Part shown: piece by piece, positions 14,526-22,229 of the stretch
Numbering within the stretch: the stretch's first letter is position 1
Layout: each line of letters begins with the position of its first letter
Source of the DNA: Candidatus Moraniibacteriota bacterium
GTDB taxonomy: Bacteria; Patescibacteriota; Minisyncoccia; Moranbacterales; UBA1568
Length of the DNA: 25,630 bases
Assembly: GCA_030690925.1 (NCBI GenBank)
Contig: JAUYFO010000092.1
Coordinates: 1 to 25,630, forward strand
Direction of reading: 5' to 3'
Notes under the pieces: generated by a model
The model's database searches: none
Told to the model about the DNA's origin: nothing
What the model saw: only the letters and a program-made list of their open reading frames with translations
Program-made: the position numbers and the translations under genes

Positions 14526-14543
14526 AATAATTCGCCAATTATT
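14526..14543. promoter_or_regulatory. inverted repeat just upstream of nrdD (possible operator)
   Basis: AATAATT-CGCC-AATTATT is a perfect 7-bp inverted repeat ending 10 bases before the nrdD start, next to the SD (GAGGG). It is not an NrdR-box pair. It could bind a dimeric regulator or form a hairpin that affects ribosome access. Confidence 0.35.
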
Positions 14544-14553
14544 GAGGGTCTCT

Positions 14554-16668
14554 ATGCCACTCTACAAGATCCAGAAGCGTAATGGGACTATCGTAGACTT
14601 CGAGCCTGGTAAGATTAAGAACGCTATCGCCAAGGCCGCTCTATCGATCGGTCAGAGCGACCCCCTCATTCCGGAAGTGTTGGTAGCGGAGGTAGCGGTG
14701 GAGCTCGAAGAAAAGTGGAGCGATCAGATTCCCAGCGTGGAGCAGATTCAGGATGTGGTAGAGGACGTACTGATTCGTTTCGACTACGCTGAGATGGCCA
14801 AGGCCTATATTTTGTATCGGGAGAAGCGGCGTGAGGCCCGTGAGGATAAGAATGTGGTGGTGGAAGTACAGAAAACGGTGGCTGATTATCTCAACCGGGC
14901 CGATTGGCGGGTCAATGCCAATTCCAACCAAGGCTATTCGCTCGGGGGATTGATTCTGAATACGGCTGGCAGCGTCATCGCCAATTACTGGCTCTCCCAT
15001 ATTTACCCGAAAGCTGTTGGTGAGGCGCACCGCAACGGCGATTATCATATTCATGATCTCGATATGTTTTCCGGTTACTGTGCCGGTTGGAGTCTGCGCG
15101 TTCTTCTGGAAGAGGGCTTCAATGGTGTGACCAACAAGATCGAATCGGCACCACCGAAGCACCTTTCCTCGGCCGTGTCGCAGATGGTCAACTTTTTGGG
15201 GACACTGCAGAACGAGTGGGCCGGAGCCCAGGCTTTTTCCAGCTTCGATACCTACATGGCACCTTTTGTGAAGAAGAAGGAATTGGAGTTGCGAGAGGAT
15301 ATCGTTACGTATGGCATGAAGTTTTCTTCGAAAAAGAAAGAGGAAGCCTATGTCAGTGACGCCCTCTATAGCTACGTTTATCAGAATCTGCAGTCATTTG
15401 TCTTTAACTTAAACATTCCGTCCCGTTGGGGCACTCAGACGCCGTTTACCAACATCACGCTGGACTGGGATTGTCCCGAGGATTTGAAAGACAAACGCCT
15501 ATTGTTGGGGGGTAAGCCATTTCCCTACACTTTTGGCGAACTGGGAAAAGAGATGGATATCGTCAACCGGGCTTTCATCGAGATTATGACTCATGGGGAT
15601 GCCTGTGGGCGGACATTTACTTTTCCTATTCCGACTTACAATATCGGCAAGGACTTCGACTGGGAGAGTAAGAAGAATTTACCGTTGTTTGAGATGACGG
15701 CCAAGTACGGGACACCATATTTCCAGAATTTCATCAACTCAGAGCTCAATCCAGGTGACGTGCGTTCCATGTGCTGTCGGTTACAGCTCGACTTACGGGA
15801 ACTACGCAAGCGTGGTGGTGGGCTCTTCGGTTCGGCCGAAATGACAGGTTCCATCGGAGTGGTGACTATCAATGCGGCCCGTATCGGATATCTGACCAAG
15901 GGTGATAAGGAAAAGTTTTTCGCTCAGATCGAGCACCTGATGCAACTAGCCAAGACATCGCTTGAGATAAAACGCAAAGTGATTCAGGAATGGATCGACC
16001 GGGGATTGTTTCCGTACACCAAACGCTACCTCGGGTACCTGAAAAATCACTTCTCGACTATCGGTATCAATGGAGTAAACGAAGCCATCCGTAACTTTAC
16101 TGATGATCAGGAAAATATCACTACCAAGTGGGGCAACGCCTTTGCTGAGGAAGTGCTGGTGTTTATGCAAGAAAAGATTAAGTCGTTTCAGGAAGAAACC
16201 AAGAACTTCTATAACCTAGAGGCCACGCCGGCCGAAGGGACGACCTACCGGTTCGCCAAGGAAGACCGCAAGCGTTTTCCCGATATTCTTCAGGCGGGGA
16301 CCGCGGAAGCCCCCTACTACACCAACTCTTCTCAGGTACCGGTGGGCTATACTGACGATATCTTCGAGGTACTCGATCTCCAGGATAATCTGCAGACCAA
16401 ATATACCGGGGGAACGGTGCTCCACTGCTATATGACCGAAAAGATCTCATCACCGGAAGCTTGTCGCAATCTGGTGCGCAAGATTCTGAGGCACTATCGT
16501 TTGCCGTACATCACCATTACTCCAACCTTTTCCATCTGTCCCAAGCACGGCTATCTCTCGGGTGAATATGATTTTTGTCCCAAGTGCGACGCAGAAATCG
16601 GTACAGTGGGTGAGCGCTTCGACGAGACCTATCGCAAGACCTACATGAGCGCCAAAGCAGAGAAGTAA
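14554..16668 (+). CDS. nrdD: anaerobic ribonucleoside-triphosphate reductase, catalytic body (lacks the glycyl-radical tail)
   Basis: The 704-residue class III reductase makes deoxyribonucleotides without oxygen. GAGGG six bases before ATG 14554 fixes the start. Residues 1-95 are an ATP-cone regulatory domain (YKIQKRNGTIVDFEPGKIKN). The active-site barrel has Cys176 in DMFSGYCAGWSL, Cys407/408 in RSMCCRLQL and GSIGVVTINAARIGYLTKG. The metal-binding site near the end has CPKH (662-665) and CPKC (675-678). The protein then ends in a charged helix (TYRKTYMSAKAEK) where homologues continue into the RVxGYxRPV glycyl-radical domain; that domain is in the next ORF, in another frame. Confidence 0.93.
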   Translation: MPLYKIQKRNGTIVDFEPGKIKNAIAKAALSIGQSDPLIPEVLVAEVAVELEEKWSDQIPSVEQIQDVVEDVLIRFDYAEMAKAYILYREKRREAREDKNVVVEVQKTVADYLNRADWRVNANSNQGYSLGGLILNTAGSVIANYWLSHIYPKAVGEAHRNGDYHIHDLDMFSGYCAGWSLRVLLEEGFNGVTNKIESAPPKHLSSAVSQMVNFLGTLQNEWAGAQAFSSFDTYMAPFVKKKELELREDIVTYGMKFSSKKKEEAYVSDALYSYVYQNLQSFVFNLNIPSRWGTQTPFTNITLDWDCPEDLKDKRLLLGGKPFPYTFGELGKEMDIVNRAFIEIMTHGDACGRTFTFPIPTYNIGKDFDWESKKNLPLFEMTAKYGTPYFQNFINSELNPGDVRSMCCRLQLDLRELRKRGGGLFGSAEMTGSIGVVTINAARIGYLTKGDKEKFFAQIEHLMQLAKTSLEIKRKVIQEWIDRGLFPYTKRYLGYLKNHFSTIGINGVNEAIRNFTDDQENITTKWGNAFAEEVLVFMQEKIKSFQEETKNFYNLEATPAEGTTYRFAKEDRKRFPDILQAGTAEAPYYTNSSQVPVGYTDDIFEVLDLQDNLQTKYTGGTVLHCYMTEKISSPEACRNLVRKILRHYRLPYITITPTFSICPKHGYLSGEYDFCPKCDAEIGTVGERFDETYRKTYMSAKAEK

Positions 16669-16703
16669 TAAAAACAAAAAGTAATTCCTCTAACAGTACC
16701 ATT

Positions 16704-16895
16704 ATGGCTGGAGCACAGGTAGCAGATAACGCCGGACGCACCCGCTGTGAAGTGTGGACTCGTGTCATGGGGTACCATCGGCCCGTTTCGCACTTCAACG
16801 TCGGGAAAAAAGCGGAGCACTATTCGCGCAAGCACTTCGAGGAGTGTGTGGCAGACAACGTTTCTTTTGAAGCGCGCTACGGAGAGGCGACCTAA
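16704..16895 (+). CDS. stand-alone NrdD glycyl-radical domain (split subunit)
   Basis: The 63-residue ORF contains RCEVWTRVMGYHRPVSHF followed by NVGKKAEHYSRKHF, the C-terminal glycyl-radical segment of NrdD; Gly23 in RVMGY is the expected radical site, and Cys15 may complete the metal site of the main chain. It starts 35 bases after the nrdD stop, in a different frame and with no SD. NrdG would make the radical on this piece, which must then dock on the NrdD body, much as GrcA/YfiD does for pyruvate formate-lyase. The alternatives are a programmed -1 frameshift or an assembly error: this frame is open back into the end of nrdD, but no slippery heptamer is present. Confidence 0.75.
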   Translation: MAGAQVADNAGRTRCEVWTRVMGYHRPVSHFNVGKKAEHYSRKHFEECVADNVSFEARYGEAT

Positions 16896-16917
16896 GATTT
16901 TTTTGGTAGTTACTTCC

Positions 16918-17622
16918 ATGAAACTTTCGGCCATCCAAAAGTTTACCATTCTCGACTATCCGAACAAGGTAGCGTGTATCGCTTTTACCCCTGGGTGCAA
17001 TATGCGTTGTGGTTTCTGCCACAACCCGGAGTTTGTGCTGCCAGAAAAAATACGCGAACTAGATGGTAACTTCATTGCCGAGGAGACGTTTTTCCGCTTC
17101 CTCGATCAACGGCGGGGACTACTTGAGGGAGTGGTAGTGTCAGGCGGAGAGCCAACCATCTGGCAGGATTTACCCGAATTTTTTGGTAAGATTAAAGCAT
17201 TGGGATTTTTGACCAAGCTTGATACCAATGGCAATCATCCCGAGATGCTTGAGCAGTTACTTCGGGAGAAGCTGGTAGATTATGTGGCTATGGATGTCAA
17301 AACGTCACTGGCTCAGTACCCCAAGCTGGTGGGCGGGGGCGTGAAGTGCAACAACATCGCAGAGAGTATGGAACTTTTGAAATCGTCCGGTACCCCTTAT
17401 GAATTTCGCACGACACTCATCAAAGAGGTACACAATGAAGAAGTACTAGGAGATATGAAGCAGATGCTAGCTGGGGCGGAAAAGTTTTTTTTACAAACCT
17501 TTCGTCCTGGACATACGCTCAATTCCGTTTTTGCAACCTATCATCCATTCTCGAGTGAAGAGACCGACCGGATTGCGCAGACCTTTCAAAAAGAAGTGGC
17601 TTCGGTCAGTATAAGAAATTAA
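16918..17622 (+). CDS. nrdG: anaerobic ribonucleotide reductase activating enzyme (radical SAM)
   Basis: The 234-residue protein starts at ATG 16918 (MKLSAIQKFTILDYPNKVAC); a longer in-frame reading from 16747 would overlap the glycyl-radical ORF in another frame and is not homologous. The radical SAM motif CNMRCGFC binds the 4Fe-4S cluster, with PGCNMRCGFCHNPEFVLP and VVSGGEPTIWQDLPEF as in the NrdG2/PflA-like group, and LDTNGNHPEML further on. It abstracts hydrogen from the glycine of NrdD to start catalysis. It lies 22 bases after the glycyl-radical ORF and 16 before nirK. Confidence 0.92.
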   Translation: MKLSAIQKFTILDYPNKVACIAFTPGCNMRCGFCHNPEFVLPEKIRELDGNFIAEETFFRFLDQRRGLLEGVVVSGGEPTIWQDLPEFFGKIKALGFLTKLDTNGNHPEMLEQLLREKLVDYVAMDVKTSLAQYPKLVGGGVKCNNIAESMELLKSSGTPYEFRTTLIKEVHNEEVLGDMKQMLAGAEKFFLQTFRPGHTLNSVFATYHPFSSEETDRIAQTFQKEVASVSIRN

Positions 17623-17638
17623 CTTTTAAGAAACGGAT

Positions 17639-18871
17639 ATGTTTGAGGTTTTTTCTCTGGTGAAGTTCTTGATCTTGCAGGGGGCTGGACTGGTTATCGC
17701 TCTCATCGCGGCGGGCTTGTTTGTGTACCTCGTTTTACGCAAGCTCCATTCTTCGAGGATTACCCTTTTTCTGTTTTTCTTTTTCTTTGGAACGTGTTTG
17801 CTGTTGTATGTTCCGATGGGTATACCGAGTAGCATCACCTATCCTTTTGGGTTGAAAACCTACGGCCCGGCGGAGGGCCCCTGGCTACCACTAAAAAATG
17901 TTTTTACTTTTTTCCGGCACGTCCGGCAATTTGAACGTGTGGCTGACATCGCGCGGGACCCAAACGTCACCCCGGCGCCGCTCCGTGCCGAAGGCGAGGA
18001 AGTGTCTCTCCATCTCACTACCAAAGAAGTGCTGGCTGAGATAGCGCCGGGAGTGGTGGTGAACTACTGGACATTCGATGGGACCGTGCCGGGGCCGATG
18101 CTGCGCGTGCGAGAAGGAGACATGGTACACGTGACTCTGAGCAATGATTCCAACAGCCTGCACCATCACAGTGTCGATTTTCACGCCGTAACTGGCCCTG
18201 GTGGTGGTGGCGTTGCCACCTATGTGGCTCCCGGAGAGTCTAAAGACTTTCGTTTTCGAGCCCTGAACCCGGGGTTGTATGTTTATCACTGCGCCGCTCC
18301 TAATGTCGCCAATCATATGGCGCACGGTATGTATGGAATGATCTTGGTAGAACCCAAGGAAGGATTGCCACAAGTGGATAAGGAATTCTACGTGATGCAG
18401 GGTGAAGTATATACTGCTGGTAAGATGGGGACTCAGGGTCTCCAAGTGATCGATACCGAGAAGATGCTTTCTGGGAATGCTGAGTATATTATTTTTAATG
18501 GGAGAGTGGGCGGTCTTAACGGAAAAATGACGGCCGCTACCGGGGAAAAGGTACGGATCTACTTCGGGAACGGAGGAGTGAGTGATATTTCTTCCTTTCA
18601 CGTCATTGGAGAAATATTTGATACGGTATACCCGGAGGCTTCTATCGGAGGGGCTCTCTTGAAAAATGTGCAGACAACGCTGGTACCGGCGGGAGGGGCT
18701 ACCATAGTGGAGTTTGGTCTAGAGGTGCCGGGACGCTATATACTGGTCGATCATGCCCTATCACGACTGGATCGTGGGGCTTGGGGGGTGCTCGAGGTGA
18801 CTGGCACAGAGAATCGCGAGGTGTTTGATGCAGCCGTAGATCCTCAGGTTGCCGCTACGCCGGGGCACTAG
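17639..18871 (+). CDS. nirK: membrane-anchored copper-containing nitrite reductase
   Basis: The 410-residue protein has two N-terminal membrane helices (about 8-33 and 41-62) and then two cupredoxin domains. The ligands of NirK are in place: type 1 copper His177, Cys218, His226, Met231 (HSVDFHA, YHCAAP, NHMAHGM); type 2 copper His182, His217, His372 (DHALSRLDRGAWG); catalytic Asp180 and His321 (SSFHVIGEIFDTVYPE). The reaction is nitrite to nitric oxide. Classical NirK is a soluble periplasmic protein with a cleaved signal; here the helices should tether it to the outer face of the membrane. It follows nrdG by 16 bases. An electron donor is not visible nearby. Confidence 0.88.
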   Translation: MFEVFSLVKFLILQGAGLVIALIAAGLFVYLVLRKLHSSRITLFLFFFFFGTCLLLYVPMGIPSSITYPFGLKTYGPAEGPWLPLKNVFTFFRHVRQFERVADIARDPNVTPAPLRAEGEEVSLHLTTKEVLAEIAPGVVVNYWTFDGTVPGPMLRVREGDMVHVTLSNDSNSLHHHSVDFHAVTGPGGGGVATYVAPGESKDFRFRALNPGLYVYHCAAPNVANHMAHGMYGMILVEPKEGLPQVDKEFYVMQGEVYTAGKMGTQGLQVIDTEKMLSGNAEYIIFNGRVGGLNGKMTAATGEKVRIYFGNGGVSDISSFHVIGEIFDTVYPEASIGGALLKNVQTTLVPAGGATIVEFGLEVPGRYILVDHALSRLDRGAWGVLEVTGTENREVFDAAVDPQVAATPGH

Positions 18872-18878
18872 TCAAGGG

Positions 18879-18907
18879 TTGATTTCTCCCTGCAAGCCTG
18901 CTAGACT
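18879..18907 (+). promoter_or_regulatory. promoter of the T-box-ileS transcript
   Basis: TTGATT (18879-18884), a 17-base spacer and an extended -10, TG-C-TAGACT (-10 at 18902-18907). The predicted start is near 18914, just ahead of the T-box structure. Confidence 0.65.
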
Positions 18908-18913
18908 GAATCT

Positions 18914-19124
18914 ACAATTTTGAAAAGCGTTGAGGGAGCACATCACTCCTGAGCTGTAGAAAGAAACCTGCCGGTTGGCAGAGAGTAGAATCTATCGGAA
19001 CTGCCCGTAATAGCAGGCGAATAAGTCCGTCTGCCGGTTGGTAGGTGGAGAAGTAAGGTGGTACCACGTTTTGAATGTTTCAAACGTCCTTAGCACGGTT
19101 TTGTGTTAGGGATTTTTTGTTTTT
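18914..19124 (+). promoter_or_regulatory. T-box riboswitch (isoleucine), ultrashort Stem I
   Basis: A short Stem I, GGAG (18935-18938) with CTCC (18946-18949), closes a CACATCA loop carrying specifier ATC (18942-18944) followed by a purine. Stem II is GCAG/CTGC with an S-turn (AGTA and GGAA, 18983-19000), and a CTGCC-GGTT-GGTAG hairpin (19031-19044) follows. The antiterminator is AAGG (19055-19058) with bulge TGGTACC, then ACGTTT (19066-19071) pairing with AAACGT (19082-19087) and CCTT. TGGT would pair with the ACCA end of uncharged tRNA-Ile. The competing terminator is annotated separately. Uncharged tRNA should switch ileS on. Confidence 0.88.
19087..19118 (+). terminator. T-box-controlled terminator before ileS
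   Basis: TCCTTAGCAC (19087-19096) pairs with GTGTTAGGGA (19103-19112) across a GGTTTT loop, with two wobble pairs, followed by six Ts. It uses the CCTT needed by the antiterminator, so the two folds exclude each other. Confidence 0.85.
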
Positions 19125-19139
19125 ATAAAGAATACGGCT

Positions 19140-22100
19140 ATGTTCAAAAAAGTCGAAGCCAAAGTCAGTTTCCCGCGGATGGAAGAGGAAATCCTTAAGT
19201 TTTGGGATGAGAAAAAAATCTTTGAGCAGTCAGTAAAGAAAGAATCACCAGCTGGAGACTTTGTGTTTTATGAAGGCCCCCCGACGGCCAATGGCAAGCC
19301 AGGATTACATCATGTGTTGGCTCGCTCTTTCAAGGACATTATTCCACGTTACAAGACCATGAAGGGTTACCGGGTGGAGCGCAAGGCGGGCTGGGACACT
19401 CACGGACTGCCGGTGGAGCTGCAAGTCGAAAAGGCGTTGGGACTGAAGAGCAAGCAGGAGATCGAGAATATCGTGCCGGGCGACGTGCGGGCCAGCATCA
19501 TTGAATTTAATAAGCAGTGCAAAGAATCGGTGTGGGAATACCGTGATTTGTGGGAGAAGCTGACCCATCGCATGGCTTACTGGGTGGATATGGAACATCC
19601 CTACGTCACTTATGAGAATAAATATATCGAATCGGTGTGGTGGCAGCTAGCCCAGATTGCCAAAATGAAGAATGCTGCTGGCGAAAGTTTTCTCTACAAG
19701 GGACATAAAATAGTACCATATTGCTATCGTTGCGGGACGGCACTTTCGTCGCACGAGGTGGCGCAGGGGTACAAGGTGGTCAAAGACTTGTCAGTGACGG
19801 TGAAATTTGAGCTCGTAGATGAACCAGGGACATTTGTGTTGGCTTGGACTACCACACCTTGGACGTTGCCAGGGAATGTGGCGCTGGCAGTGAATGAAAA
19901 CATCGACTATGTAAAATTAGACGTTGAGTTAAGAGAGAGTAATGTCAAAAAGAGTTATATAGTAGCTAAAAGTAGTATTAATAGTGTTACTGATGTCGTT
20001 GGAATTGATGTGAATGAAAATATATTAAATGTTCTAAAAAATGGTCCGACTGAATTTTTTCAAATCGAGTTTAACAACTTTATTAAGACTTCAAAAATAA
20101 TTAAGGGATCTGATTTAGTTGGTAAGGCTTATAAACCACTGTTCGACTACTACGCCAAGGATGAAAAACTAGAAAACCGCGAGCGGGGGTGGAAGATTTA
20201 TCATGCCGACTTCGTGACGACTGAGAAAGGGACTGGTATCGCTCATGAAGCACCAGCTTTCGGTGAGGAAGATATGGAACTGGCCAAGGCCGAGAAACTT
20301 CCGATTATTCACCATGTAGGATTGGACGGGATGTTTGAGAAAGAAGTGACTGATTTTTCTGGTATGCAAGCGAAACCAAAAGATAATCCGGAGGCCACGG
20401 ATGTCGCGATTATCAAGTATCTAGCCGGTCAGGGACTGCTGTTTTCGAAGGAAAAATACGAACACGAATATCCTTTTTGCTGGCGCTGTGATACACCGCT
20501 CATCTACTATGCCAAGCCATCGTGGTTCATCCGGATGAGTGAGTTGCAGGAAGAGTTGGTACAGAACAACGAGGCCGTTTCCTGGGTACCAAAAAACATC
20601 AAAGAGGGGCGTTTCGGCGAGTGGTTACGCGGCGCGAAAGACTGGGCGATTTCCCGTGAACGGTATTGGGGGACACCGCTCCCTATCTGGGAGTGCGGTA
20701 AGTGTCAGGGACAAAAAGTTTTTTCTTCGATTAAGGAACTCGAAAGACTTTCGGGAAAAACACTTGAAGATGTACACAAACCCTATATCGACGATATTTT
20801 CTGGTTGTGCGATTGTGGCGGGACGATGAAGCGGACGCCGGAAGTGATGGACGTGTGGTTTGATTCCGGGGCGATGCCTTTGGCGCAGTTTTCGTACCCG
20901 AATCAGGTGAGCGAAAGCGTCAAGAAAAAAATCGAAGAGGGGAAATATTTTCCGGCAGACTACATTTGTGAAGCAATCGATCAGACGCGCGGGTGGTTCT
21001 ATACTCTGCACGCCGTCGCGACACTGCTTCACAAAGGGGGCGTGGTGAAAGTTGGGAATGCTTACAAAAACGTCATCTGTCTGGGGCATCTGCTCGATGG
21101 CGAGGGGAAAAAGATGTCCAAATCCAAGGGGAATGTGATCGATCCCTTCGAGATGTTCGATCAGTTCGGAGCCGATCAGTTGCGCTGGTTTATGTTTTCT
21201 GTCAATCAGCCGGGATTGCCCAAGCGTTTCGATCTGAAAGGAATGCGTGACGTGCAGAATCGGGTGTTTCGTATGTTGTGGAACTCCTATTCATTTTTCA
21301 CGACCTATGCCGTTATCGATAACTGGGCTCCTCAAGAAAATATCAAACCTTCGGAAAATCTTTTGGATCGGTGGATTGTATCGGAATTACAAGTGTTGAT
21401 TCAAGAAGTAGATGGTACTCTCGACAGATATGATGTGTACTCGGCAACTCAGAAAATCGAAAGTTTTATCGACAATCTTTCCAATTGGTACATTCGCCGC
21501 AGTCGTAAGCGTTTCTGGAAATCAGAAGACGATACTGATAAAGAGCAGGCCTACCAGACCCTGTACACGGTGCTGGTAACGCTCTCCAAACTGATGGCGC
21601 CGTTTACCCCGTTCCTTGCGGAAGAAATGTATAAGAATTTAACCGGTGAGCAGTCAGTACACTTAGCTGATTATCCAGTGGCTGATGCAAAGTTGATTGA
21701 TGAGAAGCTGATGAAGAATATGTCGTTGTTGCGTGAACTAGTAACAATTGGCCTTCAGAAGCGAACAGAAAAGAAAATTAAGGTTAGACAGCCACTCCAA
21801 TCACTTATATTGGGAGATGAGTATGAAGATCTTTACACGAAAGAGTTATTGGTTCATGGGAATGATTATGTGCAGATTATCTCAGAAGAATTAAATGTAA
21901 AAGGTTTCAAACTTGTTCGTGGACCAGAAAGTGAAAAAGTAACATTGGATTGGGAAATTACTCCTGAACTGAAACTGGAAGGTGAAATGCGTGAGGTGGT
22001 ACGGGCCATCCAAGAAGGCCGTAAGAAAGCTGGCTTCAAAGTTGAAGACCGCATCACCGTTGGCTATAGCGGGAAAGAAAAAGTTTTCCAGAACGAAGAT

Positions 22101-22229
22101 TTGAAACAAATAATTGAAAAAGAAGTATTGGCCACCGAAGTGCGGCCTGGTATGTTGCCCGATGCTGAATATACCGAAACCGTAAAACTCGATGACGAAG
22201 AATTTACTTTTACTTTGAAACGAGTGTAA
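19140..22229 (+). CDS. ileS: isoleucyl-tRNA synthetase, type 2 with GXHH motif
   Basis: The 1029-residue class I synthetase charges tRNA-Ile. Its HIGH region reads GPPTANGKPGLHHVLARSFK, where GLHH (55-58) replaces HxGH. Further parts are the CP1 editing domain (WTTTPWTLPGNVALAVNENI, GTGIAHEAPAFGEED), EHEYPFCWRCDTPLIYYAKP, a metal-binding CGKC/CDCGG segment, GKKMSKSKGNVIDP and the long C-terminal anticodon part of the eukaryote-like IleRS2. IleRS2 enzymes are naturally tolerant of mupirocin. Codon use in 19920-20130 and 21690-21960 is much richer in A/T than the rest. Expression is controlled by the T-box; the stop overlaps the recO start by one base. Confidence 0.97.
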   Translation: MFKKVEAKVSFPRMEEEILKFWDEKKIFEQSVKKESPAGDFVFYEGPPTANGKPGLHHVLARSFKDIIPRYKTMKGYRVERKAGWDTHGLPVELQVEKALGLKSKQEIENIVPGDVRASIIEFNKQCKESVWEYRDLWEKLTHRMAYWVDMEHPYVTYENKYIESVWWQLAQIAKMKNAAGESFLYKGHKIVPYCYRCGTALSSHEVAQGYKVVKDLSVTVKFELVDEPGTFVLAWTTTPWTLPGNVALAVNENIDYVKLDVELRESNVKKSYIVAKSSINSVTDVVGIDVNENILNVLKNGPTEFFQIEFNNFIKTSKIIKGSDLVGKAYKPLFDYYAKDEKLENRERGWKIYHADFVTTEKGTGIAHEAPAFGEEDMELAKAEKLPIIHHVGLDGMFEKEVTDFSGMQAKPKDNPEATDVAIIKYLAGQGLLFSKEKYEHEYPFCWRCDTPLIYYAKPSWFIRMSELQEELVQNNEAVSWVPKNIKEGRFGEWLRGAKDWAISRERYWGTPLPIWECGKCQGQKVFSSIKELERLSGKTLEDVHKPYIDDIFWLCDCGGTMKRTPEVMDVWFDSGAMPLAQFSYPNQVSESVKKKIEEGKYFPADYICEAIDQTRGWFYTLHAVATLLHKGGVVKVGNAYKNVICLGHLLDGEGKKMSKSKGNVIDPFEMFDQFGADQLRWFMFSVNQPGLPKRFDLKGMRDVQNRVFRMLWNSYSFFTTYAVIDNWAPQENIKPSENLLDRWIVSELQVLIQEVDGTLDRYDVYSATQKIESFIDNLSNWYIRRSRKRFWKSEDDTDKEQAYQTLYTVLVTLSKLMAPFTPFLAEEMYKNLTGEQSVHLADYPVADAKLIDEKLMKNMSLLRELVTIGLQKRTEKKIKVRQPLQSLILGDEYEDLYTKELLVHGNDYVQIISEELNVKGFKLVRGPESEKVTLDWEITPELKLEGEMREVVRAIQEGRKKAGFKVEDRITVGYSGKEKVFQNEDLKQIIEKEVLATEVRPGMLPDAEYTETVKLDDEEFTFTLKRV

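Noticed and set aside
16663..16706. Programmed -1 frameshift joining nrdD to the glycyl-radical ORF
   Set aside because: The frame is open across the gap, but there is no X XXY YYZ slippery heptamer before the stop and the bridging residues would be low-complexity (Lys, Ser, Asn, Thr). A separate ORF is the simpler reading, though I keep sequencing error as an alternative.
17891..18601. 236-residue minus-strand ORF opposite nirK
   Set aside because: It is His/Ser-rich with no recognisable motifs and fully covers a clear nirK coding region, so it is a shadow of codon bias.
18967..19044. Two CTGCCGGTTGG hairpins as a CRISPR-like or tandem repeat
   Set aside because: They are separate stems of the T-box leader and there are only two copies.
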